This document shows positions 7,529 through 14,426 of a stretch of DNA of 14,961 nt, in pieces. This DNA is from Gp13-AA77 sp036521995. Its GTDB lineage: Bacteria > Acidobacteriota > Terriglobia > UBA7540. The stretch spans positions 1 through 14,961 of the forward strand of contig DATDGR010000298.1 of assembly GCA_036521995.1 (NCBI GenBank), given 5' to 3'. The translations under genes and the position numbers were made by a program. The notes under the pieces are model-generated. The model saw nothing but the letters and a program-made list of their open reading frames with translations. It did no database searches and was not told the DNA's origin. How positions within the stretch are numbered: position 1 is the stretch's first letter; each line of letters opens with the position of its first letter.

Positions 7529-8700
7529 TCAGGCGCCTTGGTGGCGGGCGACGGTTGTGGTCGCCTGGAGGTTTGCGAGGCAGGCTTCTTGGTTTGAACC
7601 CCCGAGGTCTTCGACGGTGGCTCGGGCGCCTCTACCTCAGTCGAGGAACCTTCCCACACGCTCACCACAGCCCAGTCGCCGAGTTGCTTCTGGAGAACCA
7701 CGTCGTAATTTGCAGTGGCCTCCGGATCCTCGAGGGCGGCGTGGGCCAAGGCGCGCGTCTGATCCGGAGTGAACGTTACCCGCCCGACTTCAACCTTGGC
7801 CTGCGGCGTTTGTAGGGCGCCAGGGCGTTTGGGAGCCGATCCGGGTTCGTCTTGTAGCGCGGCGATGAAGTAGGTGTGAAGCGCCCCGGGGATGGAGGCT
7901 CCGGCGTTCTTGCCCTCAGGGGACGCCAGATACCGTGCCCGCGTCTCTATGATCGCTTCGGCGTTCTCCACGTCGTCGCGAATCACCGGATCCTCGATCT
8001 TGGTCTCCGCCTTTTTCAATTGTGGGACGAGTTCCGGGTCTGAGCGCACGGTCAATGACCAAACGGCGGCCTCGGTGACGGTGCGGTCCGGCTCCAGATC
8101 CGATCTCCCCACCGCCTTCAGCAGCAGCTGGGTTATCTCGGAGGCCTTATATTCTCCCAGCGCTCCCAGGTAAAAGCGGCGCAGGTCGAGATCGCGGGGA
8201 TCGGCGACCAGCCCTTGCAGAATCGTCGTCGCCTTGTCTCCGCCGAGAAATGCGAGGCACTGGGCCGCGAACTCGGCCGTCCGATCATCCCGCAACGCCG
8301 CCTGAAGCTGCGGGATGATGTCCGGACCGGCGGCAAAGGCGGCATCGTAGAGGGCTTCGGAGGCGGCCGGGTTGGTCGAGCTCAGAATCGTGTCGAGCAG
8401 CTCAGGAGCCCAGTCGCCTGGCATCGTGGCGTCGTCGGGCGATGCATCAGGGGAGGAGGCTTGGCTGTCGGTCGGAGGCCTGGCTGGATGGAGGAGCGGC
8501 GGCTGCGGCCGCACCACGGGAACCTGCGGGGAACCGCCCGAGGTCTGCGGCGCGGCCAGCAGCGCGGCGGTTTGAAAGCAGAGCAGAGCCATCAGCCTTC
8601 TGACGAGACCGGCGCCGCGTCCTCGCCCGGCAGGGCAGACCGGGACCGCAATGCGAGCTGCCGCCGCCGTAAGACTCACCGACAGTTTGCAGGGCTTCAT
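7525..8700 (-). CDS. Secreted HEAT-repeat-like protein of unknown function
   Basis: This encodes a 391-residue protein I do not recognise as a named family. The N-terminus has a basic stretch and then a hydrophobic segment (MALLCFQTAALLAAPQ, 37-52), so it is probably exported. The first ATG (8700) directly follows AAGAAAGAG with almost no spacing. The ATG at residue 37 (8592) follows AGAAGG by 3 bases and would give a more ordinary signal peptide, so the true start is uncertain. Residues 55-95 are Pro/Ser-rich. Residues about 97-260 contain paired helices with HEAT-like periodicity (EALYDAAFAAGPDIIPQLQAAL; AAQCLAFLGGDKATTILQGLV; RRFYLGALGEYKASEITQLLL, each quoted in part), typical of protein-binding scaffolds. 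The last 30 residues are Pro/Ser/Lys-rich. It is upstream of selB on the same strand with a 68-bp gap; a functional link to selenocysteine is not implied by its sequence. Confidence 0.8.
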   Translation of the reverse strand: MKPCKLSVSLTAAAARIAVPVCPAGRGRGAGLVRRLMALLCFQTAALLAAPQTSGGSPQVPVVRPQPPLLHPARPPTDSQASSPDASPDDATMPGDWAPELLDTILSSTNPAASEALYDAAFAAGPDIIPQLQAALRDDRTAEFAAQCLAFLGGDKATTILQGLVADPRDLDLRRFYLGALGEYKASEITQLLLKAVGRSDLEPDRTVTEAAVWSLTVRSDPELVPQLKKAETKIEDPVIRDDVENAEAIIETRARYLASPEGKNAGASIPGALHTYFIAALQDEPGSAPKRPGALQTPQAKVEVGRVTFTPDQTRALAHAALEDPEATANYDVVLQKQLGDWAVVSVWEGSSTEVEAPEPPSKTSGVQTKKPASQTSRRPQPSPATKAPE

Positions 8701-8808
8701 CTCTTTCTTGGATGCAGTTCCGGTACTTGTCGTCCTGCAAGGCTTGCGCCCTGAACCTTCTCTTCGTCGCGGCTCTCCAGGCTTCCCGGCCTAATCCGAC
8801 GAACGGAG

Positions 8809-8814
8809 ATTATA
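8809..8814 (-). promoter_or_regulatory. Possible -10 element for the HEAT-like gene/selB unit
   Basis: On the minus strand the hexamer TATAAT is perfect at 8814-8809, about 110 bases before the first ATG of the HEAT-like gene. No good -35 hexamer stands 16-18 bases upstream; a TTGAAG at 8831-8826 is too close (11 bases). It could be a promoter for HEAT-like gene plus selB, with a leader of roughly 100 bases, but the missing -35 keeps this tentative. Confidence 0.35.
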
Positions 8815-8919
8815 GAGTCGTCGTCCTTCAATTCCGAGCCGAGCTGCCAGGCGCGTCAGTTCCTTGGAGGGTCAAGGCTGTTGCCGGCCTCAGAATCAAA
8901 TGACGGAGCGCACTCCGCG

Positions 8920-9288
8920 TCAATTGACGGGTAGGTAGACGAGGAGGCTTCGGTCGTAAATCCTGAAGCGGCAGGAGCAGTCGTCTGAGGCGCAAATCAC
9001 AGGAATGACCCCGAAATATTGCGGTGCGGTCAGGAGCCCGCATTGGCCGCAAACCGGGCAGGAGATGACAGCGGAGAAGACGCAGGCGGTGCGCGTCCTG
9101 AGCGTAGGCGCTTGATCGAGCGCGATGACGTCACCCGGCTCCATGTCGGCTATCTGATCCTCGTCAACATGGTGCACACTCAGTGGCCAGCCACTCGGAG
9201 CAGGCCCCCCCGCGACGTTCGACGGCTTTCGCGGCGCTGGACGTGAGGGTGTCGCTTCACCTCGAATGCTGCCCCTGACTCGACGCAT
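8920..9288 (-). CDS. Small cysteine-cluster (zinc-ribbon-like) protein
   Basis: This frame ends at 8920 and from the ATG at 9288 gives 122 residues. The convincing part is the C-terminal half: a stretch reading VHHVDEDQIADMEPGDVIALD, then SCPVCGQCG (CxxCxxC), APQYFGVIPVIC, ASDDCSCRFRIYD and a final VYLPVN. Six cysteines in two clusters (CPVCGQC and C-x4-C-x-C) suggest a metal-binding, zinc-ribbon-like fold. The sequence between the clusters is ordered and non-repetitive, as expected of a real protein. The start is unclear. The region before the GTG at 9177 is Pro/Arg-rich and less protein-like, so translation may begin at 9288, at GTG 9177 or at ATG 9144; none has a good ribosome binding site. 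I do not recognise a function. It is on the same strand as the HEAT-like gene, 219 bp upstream of it. Confidence 0.6.
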   Translation of the reverse strand: MRRVRGSIRGEATPSRPAPRKPSNVAGGPAPSGWPLSVHHVDEDQIADMEPGDVIALDQAPTLRTRTACVFSAVISCPVCGQCGLLTAPQYFGVIPVICASDDCSCRFRIYDRSLLVYLPVN

Positions 9289-9451
9289 CGATCTGTTCTC
9301 GCCCATGCTTTGCCAGTGATTGAAGGCTGATCCCGCGTTGCTTCGCCCTGCCTTCTTCTCCAGTGCTATCGACGGAACGGGCCGCCGGGCTGAGTCTGAT
9401 TTGCGCTGGTTCCAAATTGGTCCACCGATTCCCGGAATGGAACTGGAGAAG

Positions 9452-9473
9452 GCGGCGAAGCGGCGAAGCGGCG
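9452..9473. repeat. 8-bp tandem repeat GCGGCGAA, 2.75 copies
   Basis: GCGGCGAA is repeated twice and followed by GCGGCG. The third copy overlaps a short perfect hairpin (GAAGC 9465-9469, GCTTC 9473-9477). This is probably slippage in a GC-rich spacer, and no function is implied. Confidence 0.6.
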
Positions 9474-9626
9474 CTTCTGAGGCCATCGGTCACCGCCCGC
9501 TCAAGCCCGTAAAACCTCGCGATCGTTACGTTCCGCTGTCTCACAGCCCGCGCTCGAACCTCGTTCATCTCCTTTAACAACCAGCCGTAAAGCCCGCAGC
9601 CTCCTAGCCGATACAGAACTTGTTAG

Positions 9627-9830
9627 CGGGAGCTCAGAGGTCGCCGCCAGAGATTGATCAGGCTGCGCCCAGCCGAAGACTGGGCAACTGAGCTGCCGAA
9701 GACGAACGGGCGAGAGCCCGCCGGAGTGTTGGTCAGCTTGGCAGGCTGCATGCTCAGGTAAGGACCGCAGGCGGCCGTTTTTCGACACAGGTGAAGGCGG
9801 CTCAAGGTGCGGAACAGGCCTTCCGCGATG
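9627..9830 (+). ncRNA. Candidate structured 5' leader RNA of the sigma-factor gene
   Basis: Several perfect stems lie in sequence on the plus strand. They are GCCCAG (9667-9672) with CTGGGC (9680-9685) around loop CCGAAGA; CGGGC (9707-9711) with GCCCG (9716-9720) around a GAGA (GNRA) tetraloop; and GCGGAA (9809-9814) with TTCCGC (9821-9826). CTGAGCT (9688-9694) can pair either with AGCTCAG upstream (9631-9637) or, through CTGAGC, with GCTCAG downstream (9752-9757), so two folds exclude each other. GCCGAAGAC is repeated at 9672-9680 and 9695-9703. A run of five T follows GC-rich sequence at 9778-9782. The GNRA loop exists only on the plus strand, which favours this orientation. It matches no riboswitch consensus I can recall. 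Confidence 0.35.
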
Positions 9831-9921
9831 ACGGTGAAGTGCGTCTGGTGCCGCCGTTTCTCGCGCCTGCGGTGGACCGTTCTAAGTGCCGACCAAGACG
9901 TTCCTGAGAGAGGTGGGGAAA

Positions 9922-10815
9922 ATGGCAACGCAGACCGCGGCATCGGGAGCACTTGGCTCCCAAATTCGTCCGCTTACTTCACGACGCCGGACGTCGTGGC
10001 CCCTGCAGAAGCAGCCAACTCGCAATCGGGCCAAAGCTCGACGCGAAGCGATAACGGCTGAGCGGGCGCGGGAGCGCGAAGAACTGACCTTGAGGCTGCT
10101 CGGACTGGTGAAGCGGGTGGCCCTCGAAATGAGGGAGCATCTGCCCGCCCATGTGGATGTCGATGACCTAGTTAGCGCCGGCACCCTGGGGCTGATGGAA
10201 GCAGTGCGCCGTTTCGAAGCCGGCAAGCAAGTGAAAATTGAAACCTACGCCCGCTACCGGATCCGCGGAGCCATCCTGGACGCGTTACGCAACTTGGATC
10301 CGGCTTCACGGGATATGAGAAAGAAGAACAAGCGGGCGGAGCGGGTGTTTCAAGAGCTGGGAGCGAAGCTCGGCCGTCCCGCGACCGACGCGGAGATGGC
10401 GCAAGCCCTTCACGTGAGCCTGAAGGATTGGTACAAGTCGGTGAATGAGCTTCAGAGCATGGGCGTGGAGTGGCTCCGGCCCACCCAGATGGGCAACACG
10501 CGGCAAATCGACCAGGAGGATCTGCCTGCCACAAGTCAGGAAGACCAGTTTGACCTTTGCTTCCGGCGAGAGCAGCGCGACCTGCTCAACAGGGCCCTGG
10601 AGCGGTCCACGGAGCGCGAGCGGCTGGTTCTATCGCTCTACTATGAGCACGACCTCACCATGAAGCAGATCGGCGACGAACTCGGCATCGATGAGTCCCG
10701 CGTTTCGCAGATCCATTCAGCGGCTCTCAGCCGGCTCCGCGGCCGAGTGCAGACGATGCTGCGCGGGGCGATGAGGGCGCCGATGAGCGCTCCGGCGTTT
10801 GCCGCCCAACTATAG
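9922..10815 (+). CDS. FliA/WhiG-type alternative sigma factor (sigma70 family, group 3)
   Basis: This 297-residue RNA polymerase sigma factor directs the enzyme to a specific promoter set. The ATG at 9922 is chosen because GAGAGGTGGGG precedes it at good spacing; an upstream GTG at 9886 lacks this. Residues 1-50 are a basic, Ser/Arg-rich extension not needed in the family. Region 2 spans about 55-130, with HVDVDDLVSAGTLGLMEAVRRF (77-98 in part) and YARYRIRGAILDALR (109-123), which are hallmarks of FliA/WhiG. Region 3 spans about 135-180, with GRPATDAEMAQAL (151-163). Region 4 spans about 219-277, with RERLVLSLYYEHDLTMKQIGDELGI and the DNA-reading helix ESRVSQIHSAALSRLR, each quoted in part. 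There is no flagellar, chemotaxis or anti-sigma (FlgM-like) gene in the window, so it may serve a non-flagellar regulon. It is preceded by a long, possibly structured leader. Confidence 0.93.
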   Translation: MATQTAASGALGSQIRPLTSRRRTSWPLQKQPTRNRAKARREAITAERAREREELTLRLLGLVKRVALEMREHLPAHVDVDDLVSAGTLGLMEAVRRFEAGKQVKIETYARYRIRGAILDALRNLDPASRDMRKKNKRAERVFQELGAKLGRPATDAEMAQALHVSLKDWYKSVNELQSMGVEWLRPTQMGNTRQIDQEDLPATSQEDQFDLCFRREQRDLLNRALERSTERERLVLSLYYEHDLTMKQIGDELGIDESRVSQIHSAALSRLRGRVQTMLRGAMRAPMSAPAFAAQL

Positions 10816-10831
10816 ATCTGCGAGACCGCCA

Positions 10832-10860
10832 TTGCCGGGCTCGGCTGTCCATGGTACAAA
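10832..10860 (+). promoter_or_regulatory. Possible promoter for the pentapeptide-like gene
   Basis: TTGCCG (10832-10837) and TACAAA (10855-10860) are 17 bases apart, each matching the sigma70 consensus at four of six positions. They lie just after the sigma-factor stop and about 80 bases before the ATG at 10939. A perfect 12-bp palindrome CTCGATATCGAG (10873-10884) lies just downstream of the predicted start point, where an operator could sit. Weak on sequence alone. Confidence 0.35.
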
Positions 10861-10938
10861 CGAAACAGGGTTCTCGATATCGAGCACCCGGTTCTGCGCA
10901 GTAAGGCCGGCGAAGCCCCGAGGCGGCGGTCGACACGG

Positions 10939-11190
10939 ATGAATCGATACGACGGCAAGACTTTCGAAAACCAGAACGTGGTTCTGGACGAAGGCGTCTT
11001 TATCAATTGCGTCTTCAAGAATTGCAGCCTTGAATATAGTGGCGGAGATGTGTACGTGCAGAACTGCCAGGGCGACGGATGTCAGTTGATCTGGCGTGGC
11101 GCCGCCCAACGAACCGTTTTCCTGCTGCAAGGTCTTGGCCTGATGGCAGCGCCCACACCGCCACCCTCCGCCAATACCCGCGTGCAGTAG
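10939..11190 (+). CDS. Small pentapeptide-like (beta-helix) protein, unknown function
   Basis: This gene encodes 83 residues. The first two thirds show a short-period pattern of alternating hydrophobic and polar residues, with cysteines at regular points (GVFINCVFKNCSLEYSGGD, then VYVQNCQGDGCQLIW). This resembles the 'A(D/N)LXX' turns of pentapeptide-repeat right-handed beta-helices, although only about four to six coils fit. The tail is Pro-rich. There is no signal peptide, so it is probably cytoplasmic. The ribosome binding site is poor (GGCGG about 10 bases upstream). It lies between the sigma-factor gene and the CRTAC1-type gene on the same strand, 123 bp after the former. I recognise the style of such orphan bacterial proteins but no function. 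Confidence 0.65.
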   Translation: MNRYDGKTFENQNVVLDEGVFINCVFKNCSLEYSGGDVYVQNCQGDGCQLIWRGAAQRTVFLLQGLGLMAAPTPPPSANTRVQ

Positions 11191-11274
11191 CCTCGGGATT
11201 CCAGTTACAGCCGTTCTACCTCTGTTCTTTCCACCGCCCTCTCACCGCCCTTATACTTGATTGCAGGAGAGGAT

Positions 11275-13089
11275 ATGCCCTCGCGTCGTCGCTTCCTGGC
11301 TCGTCTTGCGGCCGTGAGCGGTGGTGTGCTGGCCGGGCGTTATCTTTGGCTGGCCGGAGGAGCCCGGCTCGGCGAGGCCAAAGGTAAAGACTCGCCGGCG
11401 CCGCTGCCGGTCCGCTACCTCAACGTGGCGCAAGAGGCGGGGATCGATTTCGTGCAGGACGCTACGGCCAGCGACCAGAAGTACTACCTTGAGACCATGG
11501 GTACCGGCCTGGGCTGGATCGACTATGACCAGAACGGTCTCATGGACCTGTATTTTGTGCAATCGGCGGCCACGGACATCTATACGCCTCCGCGTCCGCT
11601 GCACTCGGTCCTCTATCGCAACAACGGTAACGGCACTTTCACCGACGTTACCGAGAAGGCCGGCGTGGGCGCCGCCGGGCTTTACGGCCAGGGCATGGCG
11701 GTCGGCGACTTCGACAACGACGGCTTTCCCGATCTCTACGTCACCGGTTACGGCCGCTCGATTCTTTTCCGCAACAACGGCGACGGTACTTTCACCGATG
11801 TCACCGAAAGGTCCGGCGTGGCGGATAGCGGAGGCTGGGGCACGAGCGCTGGCTGGTTCGACTACGACCGCGACGGCTTCCTCGATCTGCTGGTGTGCAA
11901 TTACATCGAATGGTCGCCTCCGACCAACATCTGGTGCGGCGACCACAAGCCGGGTTACCGTTCCTACTGCCATCCTGACAACTACCGGGGCCAGCGTTTG
12001 AAGCTCTACCACAACAATCACGACGGCACATTCACGGACGTGAGCGATAAGTCCGGGGTAGGCCGTCCCGAGGCCAAGGGCATGGGCGTTGTGCTTGCCG
12101 ACTTCAACCATGACGGCTGGACCGACATTGCCATCGCCAACGATACCTGGCCGAATTTCCTCTTTCTCAACCAGCGCGATGGTACGTTCAAAGACGTTTC
12201 GTTCATCTCGGGAATCGCCGCCAGCGAAGACGGCAAGTACGAGGCCGGCATGGGTATCGACGCGGCTGACCTGGACGGCGACGGCTGGCCCGAAATCTAC
12301 GTCACCCATCTCGATCAAGAGCTGAACCGACTCTACCACAACAATCGCGACGGCACCTTCGATGACGCTACCTACTCGAGCGGGATCGGCAACTCGGTGA
12401 TCAATCTGAGCGGCGTCACCATGAAGTTTCTGGATTATGACAACGACGGCTGGACAGACATCTGCCAAGTGAATGGGGCCATGCTCGACAACATCAAGCT
12501 GTATCACTCCGAGGTGAGCTATCCGGAGCCAAAACTGATGTTCCGGAATCTCGGTGGCGGTAAATTTAGCAAGGTGTCGGAGCAGCTTGGACCCGACTTC
12601 ATGCTGCCCGTGGCCGGACGTGGCTTGGCTGTGGCGGATTACGACAACGACGGCGACCTTGACCTGGCCATCAATGTCCGCGGCGGCCCGGCCGAGCTGC
12701 TGCGCAATGATGGCGGCAACGCGCATAACTGGCTGCAAGTCTTCCTGATCGGAACCAAGTCCAACCGTGACGCGGTGGGCGCCTCGCTGAAGCTGGTGGC
12801 GGAAGGGTTCACGCAGGTGAAGCAACGGCAGGGTGGTATGGGCTACATGTCGGCCAGCGATCCCCGGGTCCACTTCGGCCTCGGAACCCGCAAGGCCATC
12901 GAGTCTCTCGAGATCACCTGGCCGAACGGCGCAGTAGAGAAGCTCGACAGGGTCCTCATCAACCAGATCATCGCCGTGAAGGAGGGCGAGGGCATCGTGC
13001 CGCGGCCGTTTCCGAAGGTTCCTGCGAGTAAGCTCGCCCAGCCGGCTCGAATCCAGCCTCACGACACCGGCACACCTTGGCGATCGTGA
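11275..13089 (+). CDS. Tat-exported CRTAC1-family protein (FG-GAP/VCBS propeller with ASPIC/UnbV domain)
   Basis: This 604-residue protein is predicted to act outside the cytoplasm. The ATG at 11275 follows AGGAG by 5 bases; the in-frame TTG at 11257 lies upstream of that site and is rejected. The twin-arginine signal is SRRRFLAR (3-10) with a hydrophobic stretch to about 28. Seven calcium-type D-x-D-x-D-G loops follow: DYDQNGLMD (83-91), DFDNDGFPD (145-153), DYDRDGFLD (196-204), DFNHDGWTD (276-284), DLDGDGWPE (332-340), DYDNDGWTD (387-395) and DYDNDGDLD (455-463). This count is right for a complete seven-bladed beta-propeller. Several blades carry the companion LYxNNxDGTFxDV motif. Residues about 500-572 form the ASPIC/UnbV C-terminal domain (VHFGLG, LEITWPNG). 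An insertion between blades 3 and 4 holds a Cys pair (Cys221, Cys232). The role is unknown; such proteins are thought to bind calcium and ligands or partners. A TATACT at 11252-11257 may be its -10 box. Its 3' end overlaps the P450 gene. Confidence 0.95.
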   Translation: MPSRRRFLARLAAVSGGVLAGRYLWLAGGARLGEAKGKDSPAPLPVRYLNVAQEAGIDFVQDATASDQKYYLETMGTGLGWIDYDQNGLMDLYFVQSAATDIYTPPRPLHSVLYRNNGNGTFTDVTEKAGVGAAGLYGQGMAVGDFDNDGFPDLYVTGYGRSILFRNNGDGTFTDVTERSGVADSGGWGTSAGWFDYDRDGFLDLLVCNYIEWSPPTNIWCGDHKPGYRSYCHPDNYRGQRLKLYHNNHDGTFTDVSDKSGVGRPEAKGMGVVLADFNHDGWTDIAIANDTWPNFLFLNQRDGTFKDVSFISGIAASEDGKYEAGMGIDAADLDGDGWPEIYVTHLDQELNRLYHNNRDGTFDDATYSSGIGNSVINLSGVTMKFLDYDNDGWTDICQVNGAMLDNIKLYHSEVSYPEPKLMFRNLGGGKFSKVSEQLGPDFMLPVAGRGLAVADYDNDGDLDLAINVRGGPAELLRNDGGNAHNWLQVFLIGTKSNRDAVGASLKLVAEGFTQVKQRQGGMGYMSASDPRVHFGLGTRKAIESLEITWPNGAVEKLDRVLINQIIAVKEGEGIVPRPFPKVPASKLAQPARIQPHDTGTPWRS

Positions 13090-14426
13090 TTGTAAAGCGT
13101 CATCCTCATTCCGTACTCCGGCCGCAAGGTCAGTGAAGGCAGGGGCCAAGTGCGGTGGCCGGGAACCGTGCGGAAATGGAAGCGGCGCATGATCGTGGCC
13201 AGCACCAAAGCTGTCTCCAGGAGGGCGAGCTCCTTGCCGATACAGACGCGCGGGCCTCCTGCGAACGGAAAGTAGGCGAACTTTGGCAGCCGGTCAATCA
13301 ACCCACCGGCCCACCGTTCGGGGCGGAACGCATCCGGCTCGTCGAAGAAGCGCCCGTCACGCTGCACCACCCACTGAAACATAGCCACCGTAGACCCTTT
13401 CGGAATCGTGTAGCCGCCAATCTCGCAGTCGCTGAGGGCTTCGCGGACCACACCGTAAGCGGGAGGGTACAGGCGCAGCGATTCCTTGATCACCCAGTCA
13501 AGATACGACATTCGAGGCAGGTCAGCGAGTGTCGCCGGGCGGTCTCCTAGAACGCTATCGAGCTCTTGAACCAGCTTCGCCTCAGCCTCGGGATGTTCCC
13601 CCAGCAGAAATAGCGTCCAGGTGAGAGCGAGCCCCGTGGTCTCGTGCCCGGTAAAGAAGAGAGTTGCCATCTCGTCCCGGAGCTGGCGATCGGTCAGCTC
13701 AAACCCGTAGGCCTGCTGCGCGTGCAAAAAGGCGGTGAGCAGGCTTTCTTCGTCTCCGTTCGACTGTCCATCCGATTGGCGGCCCTCGCGAATGGCGTCG
13801 TAAATGATCCTGTCGAGACGCCGCATGGCGCGACGGTAGCGCACGTTGCCAGGCGTGGGAATCCACTCCGGGATGGCGTACATGCCAAAGCGGTCGGCGA
13901 ACTGTTCGAGGTAGACATTGATGGCTGACGTCGCGTCCTCGATCTCGTCGGCGATATTGCGGCCGAAAAGCACCCTGCTGATGATCTCGAGGGTGAGTCG
14001 CATCATCTCGTGGTGGACGTCCCGGACTTCGCCGGCCCGCCATGGCTCGAGCAACCGCTCCGTGTAACTGACAATCGTTCCGGCATACGTATCGATGTGC
14101 TCGTGGCGGAAAGCGCGCTGCCCCATGCGGCGCTCGCGCACCCAGGTGTCGCCGTCACTGGTCAGCAGGCCATCGCCAAACAAGGCCCGGCTCTCCCGCA
14201 GGTAAATGGCCTTGATGAAATTCCGGTAGTTGGTGACCAGGATTTCCTCAATGTAGCGGGGATGGCTAACCAGATAGGTGGGGATGTTCACCACCTTGAA
14301 GAAAACGATGTCACCATACTGGCGTGCCATCCGGGTAGCATACTTGACGTCCTCCTCGCGAATCTCACGAAGCACACCCAGCAGGAAGTGTCCTTTGGGG
14401 CCGGGGGGGCGTTTGGCAGCAGACAT
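13059..14426 (-). CDS. Cytochrome P450
   Basis: This 455-residue haem monooxygenase has no membrane anchor, as is usual for bacterial P450s. The visible landmarks are the N-terminal PPGP (7-10), the I-helix oxygen-binding motif FFTGHETT (257-264), the K-helix ExxR as ESLR (315-318), PERW (369-372), and the haem loop FAGGPRVCIG (388-397) with the cysteine ligand Cys395. All key residues are present, so it should be active given a ferredoxin/reductase pair, which is not encoded nearby. The length and TGHETT motif suit the CYP102/CYP110-like bacterial branch, but I cannot assign a CYP number or substrate. The ATG at 14426 has no ribosome binding site in front; TATTAA lies just 3 bases upstream of the ATG, too close to serve as its -10 unless the start is misplaced. 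The 3' end overlaps the CRTAC1-type gene by 31 bp, tail to tail. Confidence 0.96.
   Translation of the reverse strand: MSAAKRPPGPKGHFLLGVLREIREEDVKYATRMARQYGDIVFFKVVNIPTYLVSHPRYIEEILVTNYRNFIKAIYLRESRALFGDGLLTSDGDTWVRERRMGQRAFRHEHIDTYAGTIVSYTERLLEPWRAGEVRDVHHEMMRLTLEIISRVLFGRNIADEIEDATSAINVYLEQFADRFGMYAIPEWIPTPGNVRYRRAMRRLDRIIYDAIREGRQSDGQSNGDEESLLTAFLHAQQAYGFELTDRQLRDEMATLFFTGHETTGLALTWTLFLLGEHPEAEAKLVQELDSVLGDRPATLADLPRMSYLDWVIKESLRLYPPAYGVVREALSDCEIGGYTIPKGSTVAMFQWVVQRDGRFFDEPDAFRPERWAGGLIDRLPKFAYFPFAGGPRVCIGKELALLETALVLATIMRRFHFRTVPGHRTWPLPSLTLRPEYGMRMTLYNHDRQGVPVS

Larger units (their letters stand above)
9289..9921. other. 633-base intergenic stretch upstream of the sigma-factor gene
   Basis: Open frames cross this stretch on the minus strand (9257-9580, 9501-9788 and 9623-9952). 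They lack recognisable motifs, and the first has GGAG directly abutting its ATG, so I do not call them as genes. The left part has an 8-bp tandem repeat (9452-9473) running into a perfect hairpin GAAGC-GGC-GCTTC (9465-9477). The right part (about 9627-9830) is rich in stem-forming sequence and is listed separately as a structured leader candidate. Confidence 0.55.

Noticed and set aside
9501..9952. Minus-strand frames opposite the sigma-factor leader (9501-9788 and 9623-9952)
   Set aside because: There are no motifs and no ribosome binding sites, and they overlap each other and the sigma gene's start. The stem pattern and GNRA loop fit a plus-strand RNA better.
13041..13060. A tRNA T-arm-like string (GGCTCGAATCC) near the end of the CRTAC1-type gene
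   Set aside because: The T-stem has a mismatch, no acceptor or anticodon arm can be built around it, and it is inside coding sequence. No tRNA-Sec was found elsewhere in the window.
11251..13149. A 632-codon open frame on the minus strand across the CRTAC1-type gene
   Set aside because: It is the antisense shadow of the propeller gene. It is long only because the high-GC codons and repeated D-x-D-x-D-G blocks avoid stops, and its translation shows repeated mirror patterns with no family signature.
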